A DNA stretch of 41,206 nucleotides from UMGS1933 sp051891435 (GTDB lineage Bacteria > Bacillota > Clostridia > TANB77 > CAG-508). The stretch covers positions 1 to 41,206 of the forward strand of contig JBJFFE010000051.1 in NCBI GenBank assembly GCA_051891435.1, written 5' to 3'. The notes below the pieces were generated by a model, which was given only the letters and a program-made list of their open reading frames with translations, ran no database searches and had not been told where the DNA came from. A program made the position numbers and the translations under genes. Shown one piece after another: positions 1 through 6,508 of this stretch (its first letter is position 1; each line of letters starts with the position of its first letter).

Positions 1-89
1 GTACTCAAAGTATATATTTTTCAAAAAAGTGTGACATATGATTGACTAACCTTCAAATTTTTCTAACTAATTTTAATTAAATAATAGCA

Positions 90-118
90 TTTACACAAAA
101 TTTATGTTAAAATAATAA
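90..118 (+). promoter_or_regulatory. Promoter of the tRNA-Gln gene
   Basis: TTTACA at 90-95 and TAATAA at 113-118 are separated by 17 bases, a good match to a vegetative sigma-A promoter. The predicted start falls at about 125, one base before the mature tRNA. The first 89 bases of the window hold no gene that I can see. Confidence 0.55.
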
Positions 119-125
119 AATATAT

Positions 126-201
126 TGGGGTGTCGCCAAGTGGTAAGGCATCGGACTCTGACTCCGACATTCCGTAGGTTCGAATCCTACCACCCCAGCC
201 A
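126..201 (+). tRNA. tRNA-Gln, anticodon CUG
   Basis: A full cloverleaf can be folded. The acceptor arms TGGGGTG (126-132) and CACCCCA (191-197) pair, followed by discriminator G198 and an encoded CCA (199-201). The anticodon stem TCGGA/TCCGA encloses the loop CTCTGAC, giving anticodon CUG, which reads the glutamine codon CAG. The T arm is GTAGG-TTCGAAT-CCTAC. The 3' half is duplicated at 5683-5728, so this gene is the integration target of the adjoining island and was rebuilt by it. Confidence 0.96.
156..201 (+). other. attL: 46-bp attachment repeat inside tRNA-Gln
   Basis: The 46 bases from the anticodon loop to the CCA end recur at 5683-5728 with one mismatch (C at 172, T in the other copy). 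Identity stops abruptly on both sides. This is the expected core duplication left by a tyrosine integrase that inserts into the 3' end of a tRNA gene. Confidence 0.9.
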
Positions 202-204
202 GCA

Positions 205-240
205 ATATCAAGGCTTTTCGGCTTTGATATTTTTTTATTT
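205..240 (+). terminator. Terminator after tRNA-Gln
   Basis: ATATCAAGGC and GCTTTGATAT form a near-perfect stem with a short loop, followed directly by a T-rich tract (231-240). Confidence 0.8.
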
Positions 241-245
241 TTCTT

Positions 246-266
246 TAAAAAGTGGCTAAAAAGTGG
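246..266. repeat. Two tandem 10-bp repeats, candidate integrase arm sites
   Basis: TAAAAAGTGG occurs at 246-255 and again at 257-266, a period of 11 bases, between the att core and the integrase gene. Tn916-type integrases with an N-terminal arm-binding domain bind short direct repeats beside the core site, so these may be arm-type sites. That function is inferred. Confidence 0.4.
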
Positions 267-274
267 ATTTTTGA

Positions 275-303
275 AAAAAAAGGAGGAAAAATCCTCCTTT
301 TTT
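275..303. terminator. Bidirectional terminator at the 3' end of int
   Basis: AAAAAAGGAGG and CCTCCTTTTTT form a stem with T runs on both strands. It lies just past the integrase stop codon and would insulate int from the tRNA unit. Confidence 0.75.
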
Positions 304-1429
304 AATTTGCTTTTTGTGATAAAATTTTGCTCATGACATTAGACGCTTTTTTATATTCATCATCAAAAAAATGTGAATATATTTTATCTGTAATTTGCAT
401 ACTAGAATGTCCTGCTATTCTACTAATTACTTGTGTTTGAATCCCGCCTAATATCATAAGTGAAATACATGTATGTCTTAATGCGTGAAATTTTATCTTT
501 TTTAGATTATATTTCTTTATAATTCTTTGAAAAATATAACTTGGCGTATTAGGGTGCATATCAAATCCGTCCTCTGTTGTAAAAACTCTTTTACTGTTCC
601 CCCACTTGCTTCCTAATTTCATTTTTGTTTCGAGTTGTTCTGTTCTATATTTCTTTAATATATTAAGTGTTGTTTCTGAAATATATAATTTTCTGTCACT
701 TGTTTGACTTTTAGTTGGCTTTTCATAAACCCCATAACCACTTGTATATTGAGTAGTTTTATTCACATTAATAGTTGAATTGTTAAAATCTATGTCATCC
801 CAAGTAAGCCCCGTTAATTCTCCCCTTCTTATTCCACTATCTAGAGCCAACATGATAACTGATTGATATTTTATAGGCTCATTTTGTAATACTTCTAATA
901 ACTTATTTACTTCCTCTAAACTATAACATTGCGTTTCTTTTGTTCTAACCTTTGGACATTCTATTTTTTGATTAACATTGTATGATATATAATCCCATAA
1001 TATAGCTTTATTTAAGGCACTATTAATTAATATATAATGCTTTTTTATACTGCTATCAGAATAGTTTGTTTCATTCCTTAAATATGAATAAAAATCCTCT
1101 AAAATTTTAACATTCAAATCCTGTAAGTGAATATGTCCTATTTTTTTCTTAATATTGTCTACTCTCTTGATGTTTGAAACATAGGTTTTTGGAGTCCATA
1201 CCTCTTTTTTATATTTCATATACTCATCAAGTAAGTCCTTAACTGTTTTTTTATTGTTTTTAACAAATGTGTGATTTTTAGCCTGTGCTTTTATTTCGTT
1301 TTCTCTTAATGTTGCGTCTTTTTTACCTCCATGAAAAACTTCTGTATGTCTTATTTTTTTCTTCCCATTATACCCTAGTACAACTTCAATTTTATATCTT
1401 TTGTTTCTTTCTAATTCTCTAACTGACAT
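302..1429 (-). CDS. int: Tyrosine-type site-specific integrase of the island
   Basis: Catalyses integration and excision of the element at the tRNA-Gln att site. The 375-residue protein has the Tn916/phage integrase plan: an N-terminal AP2-like arm-binding domain (about 1-55), a SAM-like core-binding domain (about 62-150), and a C-terminal catalytic domain. The catalytic residues are visible: Arg201 in GIRRGE, Lys240 region, His315-x-x-Arg318 in HALRH, His341 in AGHSS and nucleophile Tyr351 in IYSHF. All are intact, so the enzyme should be active. It points towards the tRNA, ending 100 bases from it, as is usual for tRNA-targeted elements. A CDS start at ATG 1429 is supported by an AGGAGG-like site upstream. 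Confidence 0.96.
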   Translation of the reverse strand: MSVRELERNKRYKIEVVLGYNGKKKIRHTEVFHGGKKDATLRENEIKAQAKNHTFVKNNKKTVKDLLDEYMKYKKEVWTPKTYVSNIKRVDNIKKKIGHIHLQDLNVKILEDFYSYLRNETNYSDSSIKKHYILINSALNKAILWDYISYNVNQKIECPKVRTKETQCYSLEEVNKLLEVLQNEPIKYQSVIMLALDSGIRRGELTGLTWDDIDFNNSTINVNKTTQYTSGYGVYEKPTKSQTSDRKLYISETTLNILKKYRTEQLETKMKLGSKWGNSKRVFTTEDGFDMHPNTPSYIFQRIIKKYNLKKIKFHALRHTCISLMILGGIQTQVISRIAGHSSMQITDKIYSHFFDDEYKKASNVMSKILSQKAN

Positions 1430-1564
1430 AAAAATACCTCCTACATTATACTTGCAAAAGGTTAAATTTTAGTCTATAATTTAAATATAAACTAACCTTA
1501 TGCAAGGTGGTTTTTAACTTGTATATAGTGAAAATTTGGCGATGGACACTATATATAAGTTTTT

Positions 1565-2116
1565 TTATTTTTTTAATTCTTTAAGTATATTCTCTTTTAC
1601 TTCCAAAATTTTAACAAAAATATTACTTAATCTGGTATATTCATATAATTCATCTGAAATATTTAAGTAGTCTTTCATATTTTCAATTTCGTCTTTATTG
1701 ATAATTTCAAGCATTATATATTGTGCAATTGTTTCAAAAAAACTTGTATCGTTAAGCAACTTATTTATTATTGTATTTGTTGAAATATGAACATTGTGTT
1801 CTGATTTATTAGGATTTTCACACATTTCATCTAAATTTTTAAAATATTTTAAGGTTGCAATTGCTTTATCTGATAATCCTAGTTCACGGGAAATTTCCAT
1901 ATTACTGTATTTTTTTGTAGTACATTCATCATTGAGCAAATATTCATAAGGTACATTATAATAATTTTGAATTTTTCTCAATTGTTCAGTATCTGGGAGC
2001 CTACCATTCTCATAATTTCTTAAAGAAGATATAGCCATTTCCATTTCACCACTTGCAACTTTTTGATTTACTCCTTTTTCTTTTCTGAGTTCTTTTATTT
2101 TTTCTGAAAAAGTCAT
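1565..2116 (-). CDS. XRE-family phage-type repressor
   Basis: A 183-residue protein with an N-terminal Cro/C1 helix-turn-helix (about residues 1-60: IKELRKEKGVNQ, then SSLRNYENGR and YNVPYEYLL) and a C-terminal part of unknown fold that probably serves oligomerisation. It is transcribed away from the excisionase unit, giving the classical divergent repressor/early gene switch. Expected role: hold the island's excision genes silent by binding operators in 2117-2316. There is no peptidase (LexA-like) motif, so SOS self-cleavage is not indicated. The AGGTG site just upstream of ATG 2116 supports the start. Confidence 0.85.
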   Translation of the reverse strand: MTFSEKIKELRKEKGVNQKVASGEMEMAISSLRNYENGRLPDTEQLRKIQNYYNVPYEYLLNDECTTKKYSNMEISRELGLSDKAIATLKYFKNLDEMCENPNKSEHNVHISTNTIINKLLNDTSFFETIAQYIMLEIINKDEIENMKDYLNISDELYEYTRLSNIFVKILEVKENILKELKK

Positions 2117-2316
2117 AAAACACCTCCGTAAATATTTTTATATAGAGAAAATTCAAATACAAATATGTGTATATATATTGCATTGGATACACAATAGTGT
2201 TATATTAGTCTTGTTAAACATCTTTGTGTTTCTCTGAATATAATTATACACAATATTATATATAAAGTCAATCACAAAGATAAAAATAATTTAAAAATTT
2301 TTTAGGAGGTTTAAAA
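2117..2316. promoter_or_regulatory. Divergent operator/promoter region of the island switch
   Basis: The 200-base gap between the divergent repressor and the excision genes contains a 9-bp inverted repeat, ATCTTTGTG at 2220-2228 and CACAAAGAT at 2273-2281, and a TATAAT at 2239-2244 between its arms. A second weaker dyad (TGTGTA ... TACACA) lies nearer the repressor. These are good operator candidates. I could not identify a convincing -35 box for the rightward promoter. Confidence 0.5.
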
Positions 2317-2469
2317 ATGGAAAATTCAGAATTAGAAAAAGAGGCTAAAAGACTTGAGGCTCAATATCACAGAGAATGGAGAAAGAAAAATCCTGATAAA
2401 GTAAAAGCAATAAATAAGAGATATTGGCTAAAAAAGGCTCAAAAAACAAAAGAAGAAAAGGAGGATTAA
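2317..2469 (+). CDS. Small basic/acidic island protein (50 aa)
   Basis: ATG 2317 follows a strong AGGAGG at proper spacing. The 50-residue product is highly charged and helical, with the motif YHREWRKKNPDKVKAINKRY. Short proteins of this kind often sit just upstream of the excisionase in Firmicutes integrative elements; their function is not known to me. It ends 2 bases before the xis start codon, so the two are probably cotranscribed and translationally coupled. Confidence 0.7.
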   Translation: MENSELEKEAKRLEAQYHREWRKKNPDKVKAINKRYWLKKAQKTKEEKED

Positions 2470-2471
2470 TT

Positions 2472-2661
2472 ATGCAAGTATTTACAGTAAAAGAAGTCGC
2501 AAATTACTTAAGTTGTTCCGCTTCAAGTATTAGAGGACTAGTAAGAAATAAGGAAATACCATATTTTAGAATACGGAAATAAACTCAACTTCAATAAGGA
2601 CGCCATTGATTTATGGGTTCATAATCAAGAAATATCAAACATGCAAAAAGATGAATACTGA
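2472..2661 (+). CDS. xis: Excisionase (Xis), needs a +1 shift at CGG
   Basis: The first 34 codons encode a MerR/excisionase-type winged helix (FTVKEVANYLSCS, then IRGLVRNKEIPYFRI). Frame 0 then meets CGG at 2574-2576 and stops at TAA 2580. Skipping one C gives GNKLNFNKDAIDLW and continues to TGA 2659-2661, which completes the family's usual IG-K-x-x-F-x-K-x-x-x-D-x-W ending. The restored product is about 62 residues, the normal size. Read as one gene it is a directionality factor for Int. Read literally it is a truncated pseudogene, which would lock the island in place. The same CGG signature recurs in five other genes. Confidence 0.8.
2574..2577 (+). other. Candidate +1 recoding site CGGA in xis
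   Basis: In-frame CGG followed by A. Moving forward one base reads GGA (Gly) and restores the conserved C-terminal half of the excisionase. The out-of-frame stop follows two codons later. Confidence 0.7.
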
Positions 2662-2702
2662 AATTAATAAAAAGCCAATTAGAAGCGGTTAGAGGTGCAT
2701 AA

Positions 2703-2813
2703 ATGAATATAGATAAAAAAAGAAGAAGGATTTTAAAGAGTTTTTGGGAAAAACAAAATCCATCTTCCAAAAGCTTTATTAAGCTATCTATATTTATTTT
2801 ACCTCATTTATAA
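2703..2813 (+). CDS. Possible 36-aa peptide of the island
   Basis: An open frame from ATG 2703 encodes a very basic N-terminus (KKRRRILKSFWEKQ) and a hydrophobic tail. It has only a poor ribosome binding site (GAGGTG, upstream). It may be real or the remnant of a longer gene; I do not recognise it. Confidence 0.25.
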   Translation: MNIDKKRRRILKSFWEKQNPSSKSFIKLSIFILPHL

Positions 2814-2837
2814 TAAAAAAACAATGGAGGAAATAAA

Positions 2838-3281
2838 ATGTCCTTGACTAACAAAGAAAAAAAGAACAGAGATAATCATTATACAATTTTTGCAGGTTAT
2901 AGGTGTGTATCTCCAAATGAACATAGATTCATGGCATTGCCACACAGTATAATGCATTATAAAAGCTTTACAGCACTGAAACCTATGAGCAAATTATTAT
3001 ATTTTTATATGGTTGATTACTCACAAGGAGAACAAGAATTTACTTATCCTAGGCGAATATATAAAAATCTTATGTGTAATCAAACTTTTAAAAATTGCGT
3101 AGATGAATTAATTAAACATGGATTTCTTGAAATAGCGAATCCAGGAGGATTATGTAATAATAATACTATTTATAGGTTTATTTCAAAATGGAGAAACTAT
3201 ATTCCTGAATCACGAAAAAAGAGAACTACAAAAATAAATGAAAATAAAATAAAGAATAGAATAAGTGATGGTAATATATAA
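2838..3281 (+). CDS. Winged-helix, replication-initiator-like protein
   Basis: A 147-residue protein preceded by a good TGGAGG site. Its core (about residues 30-105: FMALPHSIMHYKSF, MSKLLYFYMVDYSQG, CVDELIKHGFLEI) resembles the winged-helix fold found at the N-terminus of plasmid and element replication initiators and related helper proteins, where one winged helix reads DNA. The tail is basic. An iteron-like array of dyads starts 8 bases after its stop codon, which fits a Rep/origin unit. It is shorter than full initiators, so it may bind DNA without starting replication. The function is inferred from shape and context. Confidence 0.5.
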   Translation: MSLTNKEKKNRDNHYTIFAGYRCVSPNEHRFMALPHSIMHYKSFTALKPMSKLLYFYMVDYSQGEQEFTYPRRIYKNLMCNQTFKNCVDELIKHGFLEIANPGGLCNNNTIYRFISKWRNYIPESRKKRTTKINENKIKNRISDGNI

Positions 3282-3288
3282 TATATGT

Positions 3289-3434
3289 GTCTAAAAAATA
3301 GACAAACATGTTAACTGTAAAAAGCCTAAATATCAATAGAAAATAAAAAATCAAGTCTATCTTATAGACCTAGTTGTTAATATGACAATAAATAAAGGTC
3401 TAATTGGTAGACTTATTAATTCTAAAGAATAGAC
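3289..3434. repeat. Iteron-like array of GTCTA-N5-TAGAC dyads
   Basis: Three exact copies of GTCTA-N5-TAGAC lie at 3289-3303, 3355-3369 and 3398-3412, and a fourth with one mismatch (TTCTA-AAGAA-TAGAC) at 3420-3434. A half site TAGAC follows at 3450-3454. The dyad centres are spaced about 66, 43 and 22 bases, i.e. 3, 2 and 1 times roughly two helical turns. The spacers differ while the arms are kept, as expected for protein-binding sites. This is either a replication origin for the upstream protein or an operator array for the nearby HTH genes. Confidence 0.7.
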
Positions 3435-3539
3435 ATATCTTTTTTTATTTAGACGAACGAAAAAACTTCTGTTACTTTTTAGTCTTATTATTATATTAAT
3501 TATATTATATTATTATATATATTTATAGTTTTTATATTT

Positions 3540-3568
3540 TATAAAACAAAAAGAAGCTAAAAGCTTCT
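3540..3568 (-). terminator. Terminator of the minus-strand HTH gene
   Basis: AAGAAGC (3551-3557) pairs with GCTTCTT and on the minus strand is followed by TTTGTTTTAT. Confidence 0.65.
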
Positions 3569-3592
3569 TAAAAATTTGCAATAATTATTTAA

Positions 3593-3793
3593 TTATTTTT
3601 TAAATTCTATTAAATCTTGAATCTTACAATTAAATAAATTGCATAAAATATCAATTTCAGAGGTCTTTATGTCTTTTACTCTACCGAAATAATAATCATT
3701 TACTCGAGTATAACTAAAACCAGTATATTGCCTCATTTTATATCTAGACATATTATTTTTATCTAATAAGTTTTTTATTTTAAAAATAACCAT
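3593..3793 (-). CDS. Small XRE-type HTH protein (66 aa)
   Basis: A single Cro/C1-type helix-turn-helix domain (FKIKNLLDKNNMSRYKMRQYTG, then IDILCNLFNCKIQDLI), so a DNA-binding regulator with no effector domain. A GAGGTG site precedes ATG 3793. It is divergent from the similar 66-aa HTH gene at 3920, with a strong promoter facing the latter in the gap; the pair recalls a cI/cro-type switch. Confidence 0.8.
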   Translation of the reverse strand: MVIFKIKNLLDKNNMSRYKMRQYTGFSYTRVNDYYFGRVKDIKTSEIDILCNLFNCKIQDLIEFKK

Positions 3794-3823
3794 TTATTTA
3801 TTCACCTCATATAAGTATTATAA

Positions 3824-3852
3824 TTGACAGTCATATTTCCTTGTAGTACAAT
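3824..3852 (+). promoter_or_regulatory. Sigma-A promoter for the HTH/cargo genes
   Basis: TTGACA (3824-3829), a 17-base spacer and TACAAT (3847-3852). It reads towards the genes at 3920 and 4204. Confidence 0.7.
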
Positions 3853-3919
3853 AATTTATATAGCTAAATAAAATATGAACTACTAATTATTTAAATTATT
3901 ATCATTTAAAGGTGATTTT

Positions 3920-4120
3920 ATGAATAAAAAAATTTTAGAACAGATAAAGTATTGTAGAAAACAAAGAAATATTTCAATTAGGGAATTATCTAACAAGTGT
4001 AATATTTCATACAGCTATTTATTACAGTTAGAAAAAGGAATTAAAGATAATCCCACCTTAAATGTTTTGGAGAGTATTGCTAATGTTTTAGACTTAGAAA
4101 TAACATTTTATATAAAATAA
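3920..4120 (+). CDS. Small XRE-type HTH protein (66 aa)
   Basis: One compact Cro/C1 HTH domain: IKYCRKQRNISIRELSNKC, then SYSYLLQLEKGIKDNPTLNVL and ANVLDL. It uses an AAGGTG site upstream of ATG 3920. Probably a transcriptional regulator of the island, opposed to the divergent HTH gene. The following cargo gene could be its target, but that is only a positional argument. Confidence 0.82.
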   Translation: MNKKILEQIKYCRKQRNISIRELSNKCNISYSYLLQLEKGIKDNPTLNVLESIANVLDLEITFYIK

Positions 4121-4203
4121 TTTTTGTTTTCGACAAGAAACGACATATTTTTATTATTTAGTTATATATAATTAATTATATTATAATTAAAGGAGGTTTA
4201 ATT

Positions 4204-4980
4204 ATGGAGGAAAAAAATGAACAAATGAACGAACAACAAGAAAAAAAGAAAAGAAAAAAAGTTTTTCAAAAATGGTGGTTTTGGAGTATTATAGGTGTAT
4301 TAGCTTTAGTAACTATTATAATACTAGTAATGTGCTTGAAACCTAAATTAAAAAAATTAAGTGCAAAAATTAAAGAAATAGACAGCAGTGTTATAATGTA
4401 TACATCTTTAGACAATAATTCTATTGTTATAGAGATTCCAAATTATACTGATGAAAAGAAAGAAAGCAAAAAGGAAAAGGTTCTTAGTACAATTGAGGAA
4501 TATAGCAAGAAAAATAAAATACCAAAAAAATATACTAAACTGATAATTATTACTAGAATTGATAGTGATAGTAATAAAGATTATTTCTTAAATATTAATG
4601 AATATAAATTACCAGGAATGAAAGAAAATGAAGATGAAAGTATGATATATATTGATTTTATAGAGTTTACAAAGACAATGCTAGGAACTTCAGATTCATC
4701 TAGTTCTACAAATACATCTACAACAACGTCGACTGCTAAAGGTGAAGATATAACTTTAACAGCTGGCAAATATACCGTGGGTGAAGATGTAAAGGCTGGT
4801 AAATATGACATAATTGCTCAATCAGGACATGGCAATTTTTATATACCATCAAAAGTAAATGAAACTATGGGAACAACTGACGATGATTTTTATTTAAGAA
4901 ATTATAATAATGTCACTTTAAAAAATGGTGATACCATTGATATTACAAGTAGTTTAAAAGTATTATTACAAGCCAAATAA
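4204..4980 (+). CDS. Membrane-anchored island cargo protein
   Basis: A 258-residue protein with a strong AAAGGAGG site. A charged cytoplasmic N-terminus (residues 1-25) is followed by one membrane segment (about 26-46, WWFWSIIGVLALVTIIILVM), so the rest should face outwards. After a lysine-rich mixed domain and a Ser/Thr linker (about 160-178), a C-terminal beta domain begins with TLTAGKYTVGEDVKAGKYDI. This AGKY..G.D...GKYDI pattern is seen in small secreted or lipoprotein domains of many Firmicutes; I know no function for it. It is the only non-housekeeping gene of the island, hence its likely cargo. Confidence 0.7.
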   Translation: MEEKNEQMNEQQEKKKRKKVFQKWWFWSIIGVLALVTIIILVMCLKPKLKKLSAKIKEIDSSVIMYTSLDNNSIVIEIPNYTDEKKESKKEKVLSTIEEYSKKNKIPKKYTKLIIITRIDSDSNKDYFLNINEYKLPGMKENEDESMIYIDFIEFTKTMLGTSDSSSSTNTSTTTSTAKGEDITLTAGKYTVGEDVKAGKYDIIAQSGHGNFYIPSKVNETMGTTDDDFYLRNYNNVTLKNGDTIDITSSLKVLLQAK

Positions 4981-5310
4981 TTTATTATATATTATTTATA
5001 GAGCTATATTTTATTTATATATTATATAGCTTTATTAATATATAAAAAAGGCTTTTTTGTTTTTTACGGTAATTTTTGAAGGTAAGTAATGCCCCCCATT
5101 AAAAACATATTATAGGGGTGGGGGTACATTCTTCTGCTCTACACACGTGAATATATCTGACAGCAATTTAAAGAATTAAAGTATACAACTTCATTACTTG
5201 AATAGAAAAACCTTTTAAAATTGATTCTCGAAGGTCAAAATTAAGATATACATTTATATTTACTTTAAAATAATAATAATTAAAATTTCATCAAGAAAGG
5301 AGGAAGAATT
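4981..5310. other. Intergenic stretch in the island
   Basis: I see no gene here. There is a weak AT-rich hairpin (AGCTATAT ... ATATAGCT) just after the cargo gene that could act as a terminator. Around 5090-5125 a C-run and a G-run (CCCCCC ... GGGGTGGGGG) could pair and stand out from the AT-rich background. Their role is unknown; a transfer or replication origin is possible but unsupported. Confidence 0.4.
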
Positions 5311-5542
5311 ATGCAAAAACCTGTTGAATATAATATTTTGCAAGATGGCTGGTATAATATTATCGTTGATGAGCCTTTAAAACGGAGGAGAAAACGAGAA
5401 TATACAATATGTTTTAAATGTGAAAAATGACTATATGATAATAAGTCGTAGACCTTTGACAAAAAAAGAATTTAACGATTTTAAAAATACTGATTTTAAA
5501 TGCTTAAAATGGCATAGTTATAAAGAAACCATAAAAGAATAA
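5311..5542 (+). CDS. Small island protein, needs a +1 shift at CGG
   Basis: ATG 5311 follows an excellent AAGGAGG. Frame 0 encodes 24 residues to PLK, then CGG at 5383-5385, and stops at TGA 5428. Shifting one base forward at CGGA gives GGENENIQYVLNVKNDY and a long continuation ending at TAA 5540-5542, for a 76-residue protein with an unbroken, coherent composition. I do not recognise the family. It is the last gene before attR. Confidence 0.6.
5383..5386 (+). other. Candidate +1 recoding site CGGA in the small island gene
   Basis: In-frame CGG followed by A. Reading GGA instead opens a 52-codon continuation. Confidence 0.6.
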
Positions 5543-5682
5543 ATGAGTGGCGAGAAAGGTGGAAAAAATTAAAATACTTTATGATATTTCAAAATATAAA
5601 AAAGTAAAACAACCTTTATTTTAAAACACTTTAAGATAATTTATAACATTCTAAAATATTATATAAAAAGGCTGGAAACACT

Positions 5683-5728
5683 CTCTGACTCCGACATTTC
5701 GTAGGTTCGAATCCTACCACCCCAGCCA
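5683..5728 (+). other. attR: 46-bp partial copy of tRNA-Gln
   Basis: This copy of the tRNA 3' half (anticodon loop to CCA) has 45 of 46 bases identical to 156-201, but no 5' half precedes it, so it cannot fold into a tRNA. It marks the right end of the integrated element. Confidence 0.9.
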
Positions 5729-5802
5729 ATCACCCATTATACGAATAGCTATTATATAATGCAAATTTTGTCGAAATTTTGTTTCGTTTTTTACTAGATT
5801 GG

Positions 5803-5831
5803 TTGAAAATTATATTTTTAGTATATATAAT
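5803..5831 (+). promoter_or_regulatory. Promoter of the putative toxin mRNA
   Basis: TTGAAA (5803-5808), a 17-base spacer and TATAAT (5826-5831). Transcription would start near 5838, directly at a 5' stem-loop CCTTTT-CTT-AAAAGG, a common stability element of type I toxin mRNAs. Confidence 0.75.
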
Positions 5832-5885
5832 AATACCATCCTTTTCTTAAAAGGAAATTTTTAAGGAAGGAGGTGTTGTACCGAT

Positions 5886-5981
5886 ATGACCAGCTTTATG
5901 CTTATATGGATTCTGCTTCAGAAAATCGAAAAGTTGGAAGAAGAATTGAATACATATAAAAACAACACAAACAAAAACTGA
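5886..5981 (+). CDS. Putative type I toxin-like peptide (31 aa)
   Basis: ATG 5886 follows AAGGAGGTG. The peptide begins MTSFMLIWILLQKIEKLEEE and ends in an Asn/Lys-rich tail. The hydrophobic part is short (about 8 residues), less than the usual single membrane helix of Fst, TxpA or holin-like toxins, so its toxicity is uncertain. What supports the call is the locus: strong promoter, 5' stem-loop, own terminator, and a convergent promoter making an RNA that is antisense, through a repeat, to the ribosome binding site and start codon. Confidence 0.55.
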   Translation: MTSFMLIWILLQKIEKLEEELNTYKNNTNKN

Positions 5982-5990
5982 TTTTCAGTT

Positions 5991-6021
5991 CAGAGCAGTT
6001 CTTCACCTGCTCTGTTTTTTT
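5991..6021 (+). terminator. Terminator of the toxin mRNA
   Basis: CAGAGCAG pairs with CTGCTCTG, followed by a run of seven T. Confidence 0.85.
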
Positions 6022-6027
6022 AGGCAT

Positions 6028-6095
6028 AAAAAAAGATATGTGTCTTCACTCACATATCAGGTGTTGCTTATATGACCAACTTCATCATTTAAGCT
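6028..6095 (-). ncRNA. Putative antitoxin RNA
   Basis: A perfect promoter at 6102-6130 on the minus strand would start an RNA near 6095. It ends after the hairpin GATATGTG/CACATATC (6035-6058) and a run of seven U. The roughly 68-nt RNA contains the complement of AGGTGTTG ... TATGACCA.CTT (6059-6084), which matches the toxin's Shine-Dalgarno and start region (about 5872-5900). Such pairing would block translation in trans, as in Fst/RNAII (par) systems. The gene duplicate on the plus strand even encodes a short MTNFII frame. Confidence 0.6.
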
Positions 6096-6101
6096 AATAT
6101 T

Positions 6102-6130
6102 AGTATAGCATTTTTTTTTTAAGATGTCAA
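6102..6130 (-). promoter_or_regulatory. Promoter of the antitoxin RNA
   Basis: Reading on the minus strand: consensus TTGACA (6130-6125), 17-base spacer, TATACT (6107-6102). It points at the toxin gene. Confidence 0.8.
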
Positions 6131-6308
6131 ACAATTTTCAAAAATTATCCTGATATTAAAAAATCATTCTTTATGATATTAAATCTCTGCTAAAGCAATT
6201 GCTAGATTATGTGAAAAAGCACATTTTGTTACTCATTTAGTTGGAAAGTTATCTGTAAATTCATTTAATAACTTATTTTACAAATAAATTCTAATTTTAT
6301 ATTTTTCA

Positions 6309-6337
6309 AGGCAGGTTATGAAACCTGCCTTTTTTTA
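6309..6337 (+). terminator. Rho-independent terminator
   Basis: AGGCAGGTT pairs with AACCTGCCT, followed by a T run. It follows a 33-codon open stretch (about 6190-6292) with no start codon, possibly a gene remnant. I cannot assign that stretch. Confidence 0.75.
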
Positions 6338-6344
6338 TTATGAA

Positions 6345-6461
6345 TTAGCAACATCCGTTGTTATTTCCGCAACAGCAGCATAATATTAATATTAGGATTA
6401 TTATCCAGCAGCAGTCACCTCCAAATCCGAAACCGCCACCGCAACCTCTATTTTCTGGCAT
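6345..6461 (-). CDS. Cys/Gly-rich membrane mini-protein (38 aa)
   Basis: A strong AGGAGGTG site precedes ATG 6461. The peptide has a Gly/Phe-rich head, an Asp-Cys-Cys-Trp hinge (16-19), an eight-residue Ile/Leu segment (20-27), CCCC (28-31) and an Asn/Gly/Cys tail: eight cysteines in 38 residues. Related Cys/Asn/Gly-rich hydrophobic miniproteins occur in Clostridia, often in pairs; no function is known to me. Spore-coat, metal-binding or envelope roles are only guesses. A similar gene lies 47 bases upstream on the same strand. Confidence 0.7.
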   Translation of the reverse strand: MPENRGCGGGFGFGGDCCWIIILILILCCCCGNNNGCC

Positions 6462-6508
6462 ATATTTCACCTCCTTTTATGTATAAAATTTCATCATATG
6501 CCTTGGGT

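Noticed and set aside
5090..5125. C-run/G-run region in the island as an oriT or rolling-circle nick site
   Set aside because: No relaxase or rolling-circle initiator is present and no known nick motif is visible.
5878..5981. Classical membrane-spanning Fst or holin-like toxin
   Set aside because: The hydrophobic stretch is only about 8 residues, so I kept the call at toxin-like and rest it on RNA architecture rather than on peptide similarity.
6186..6292. Short protein ending in FNNLFYK before the terminator at 6309
   Set aside because: The frame has no start codon or ribosome binding site and begins after a stop; at most a gene remnant.
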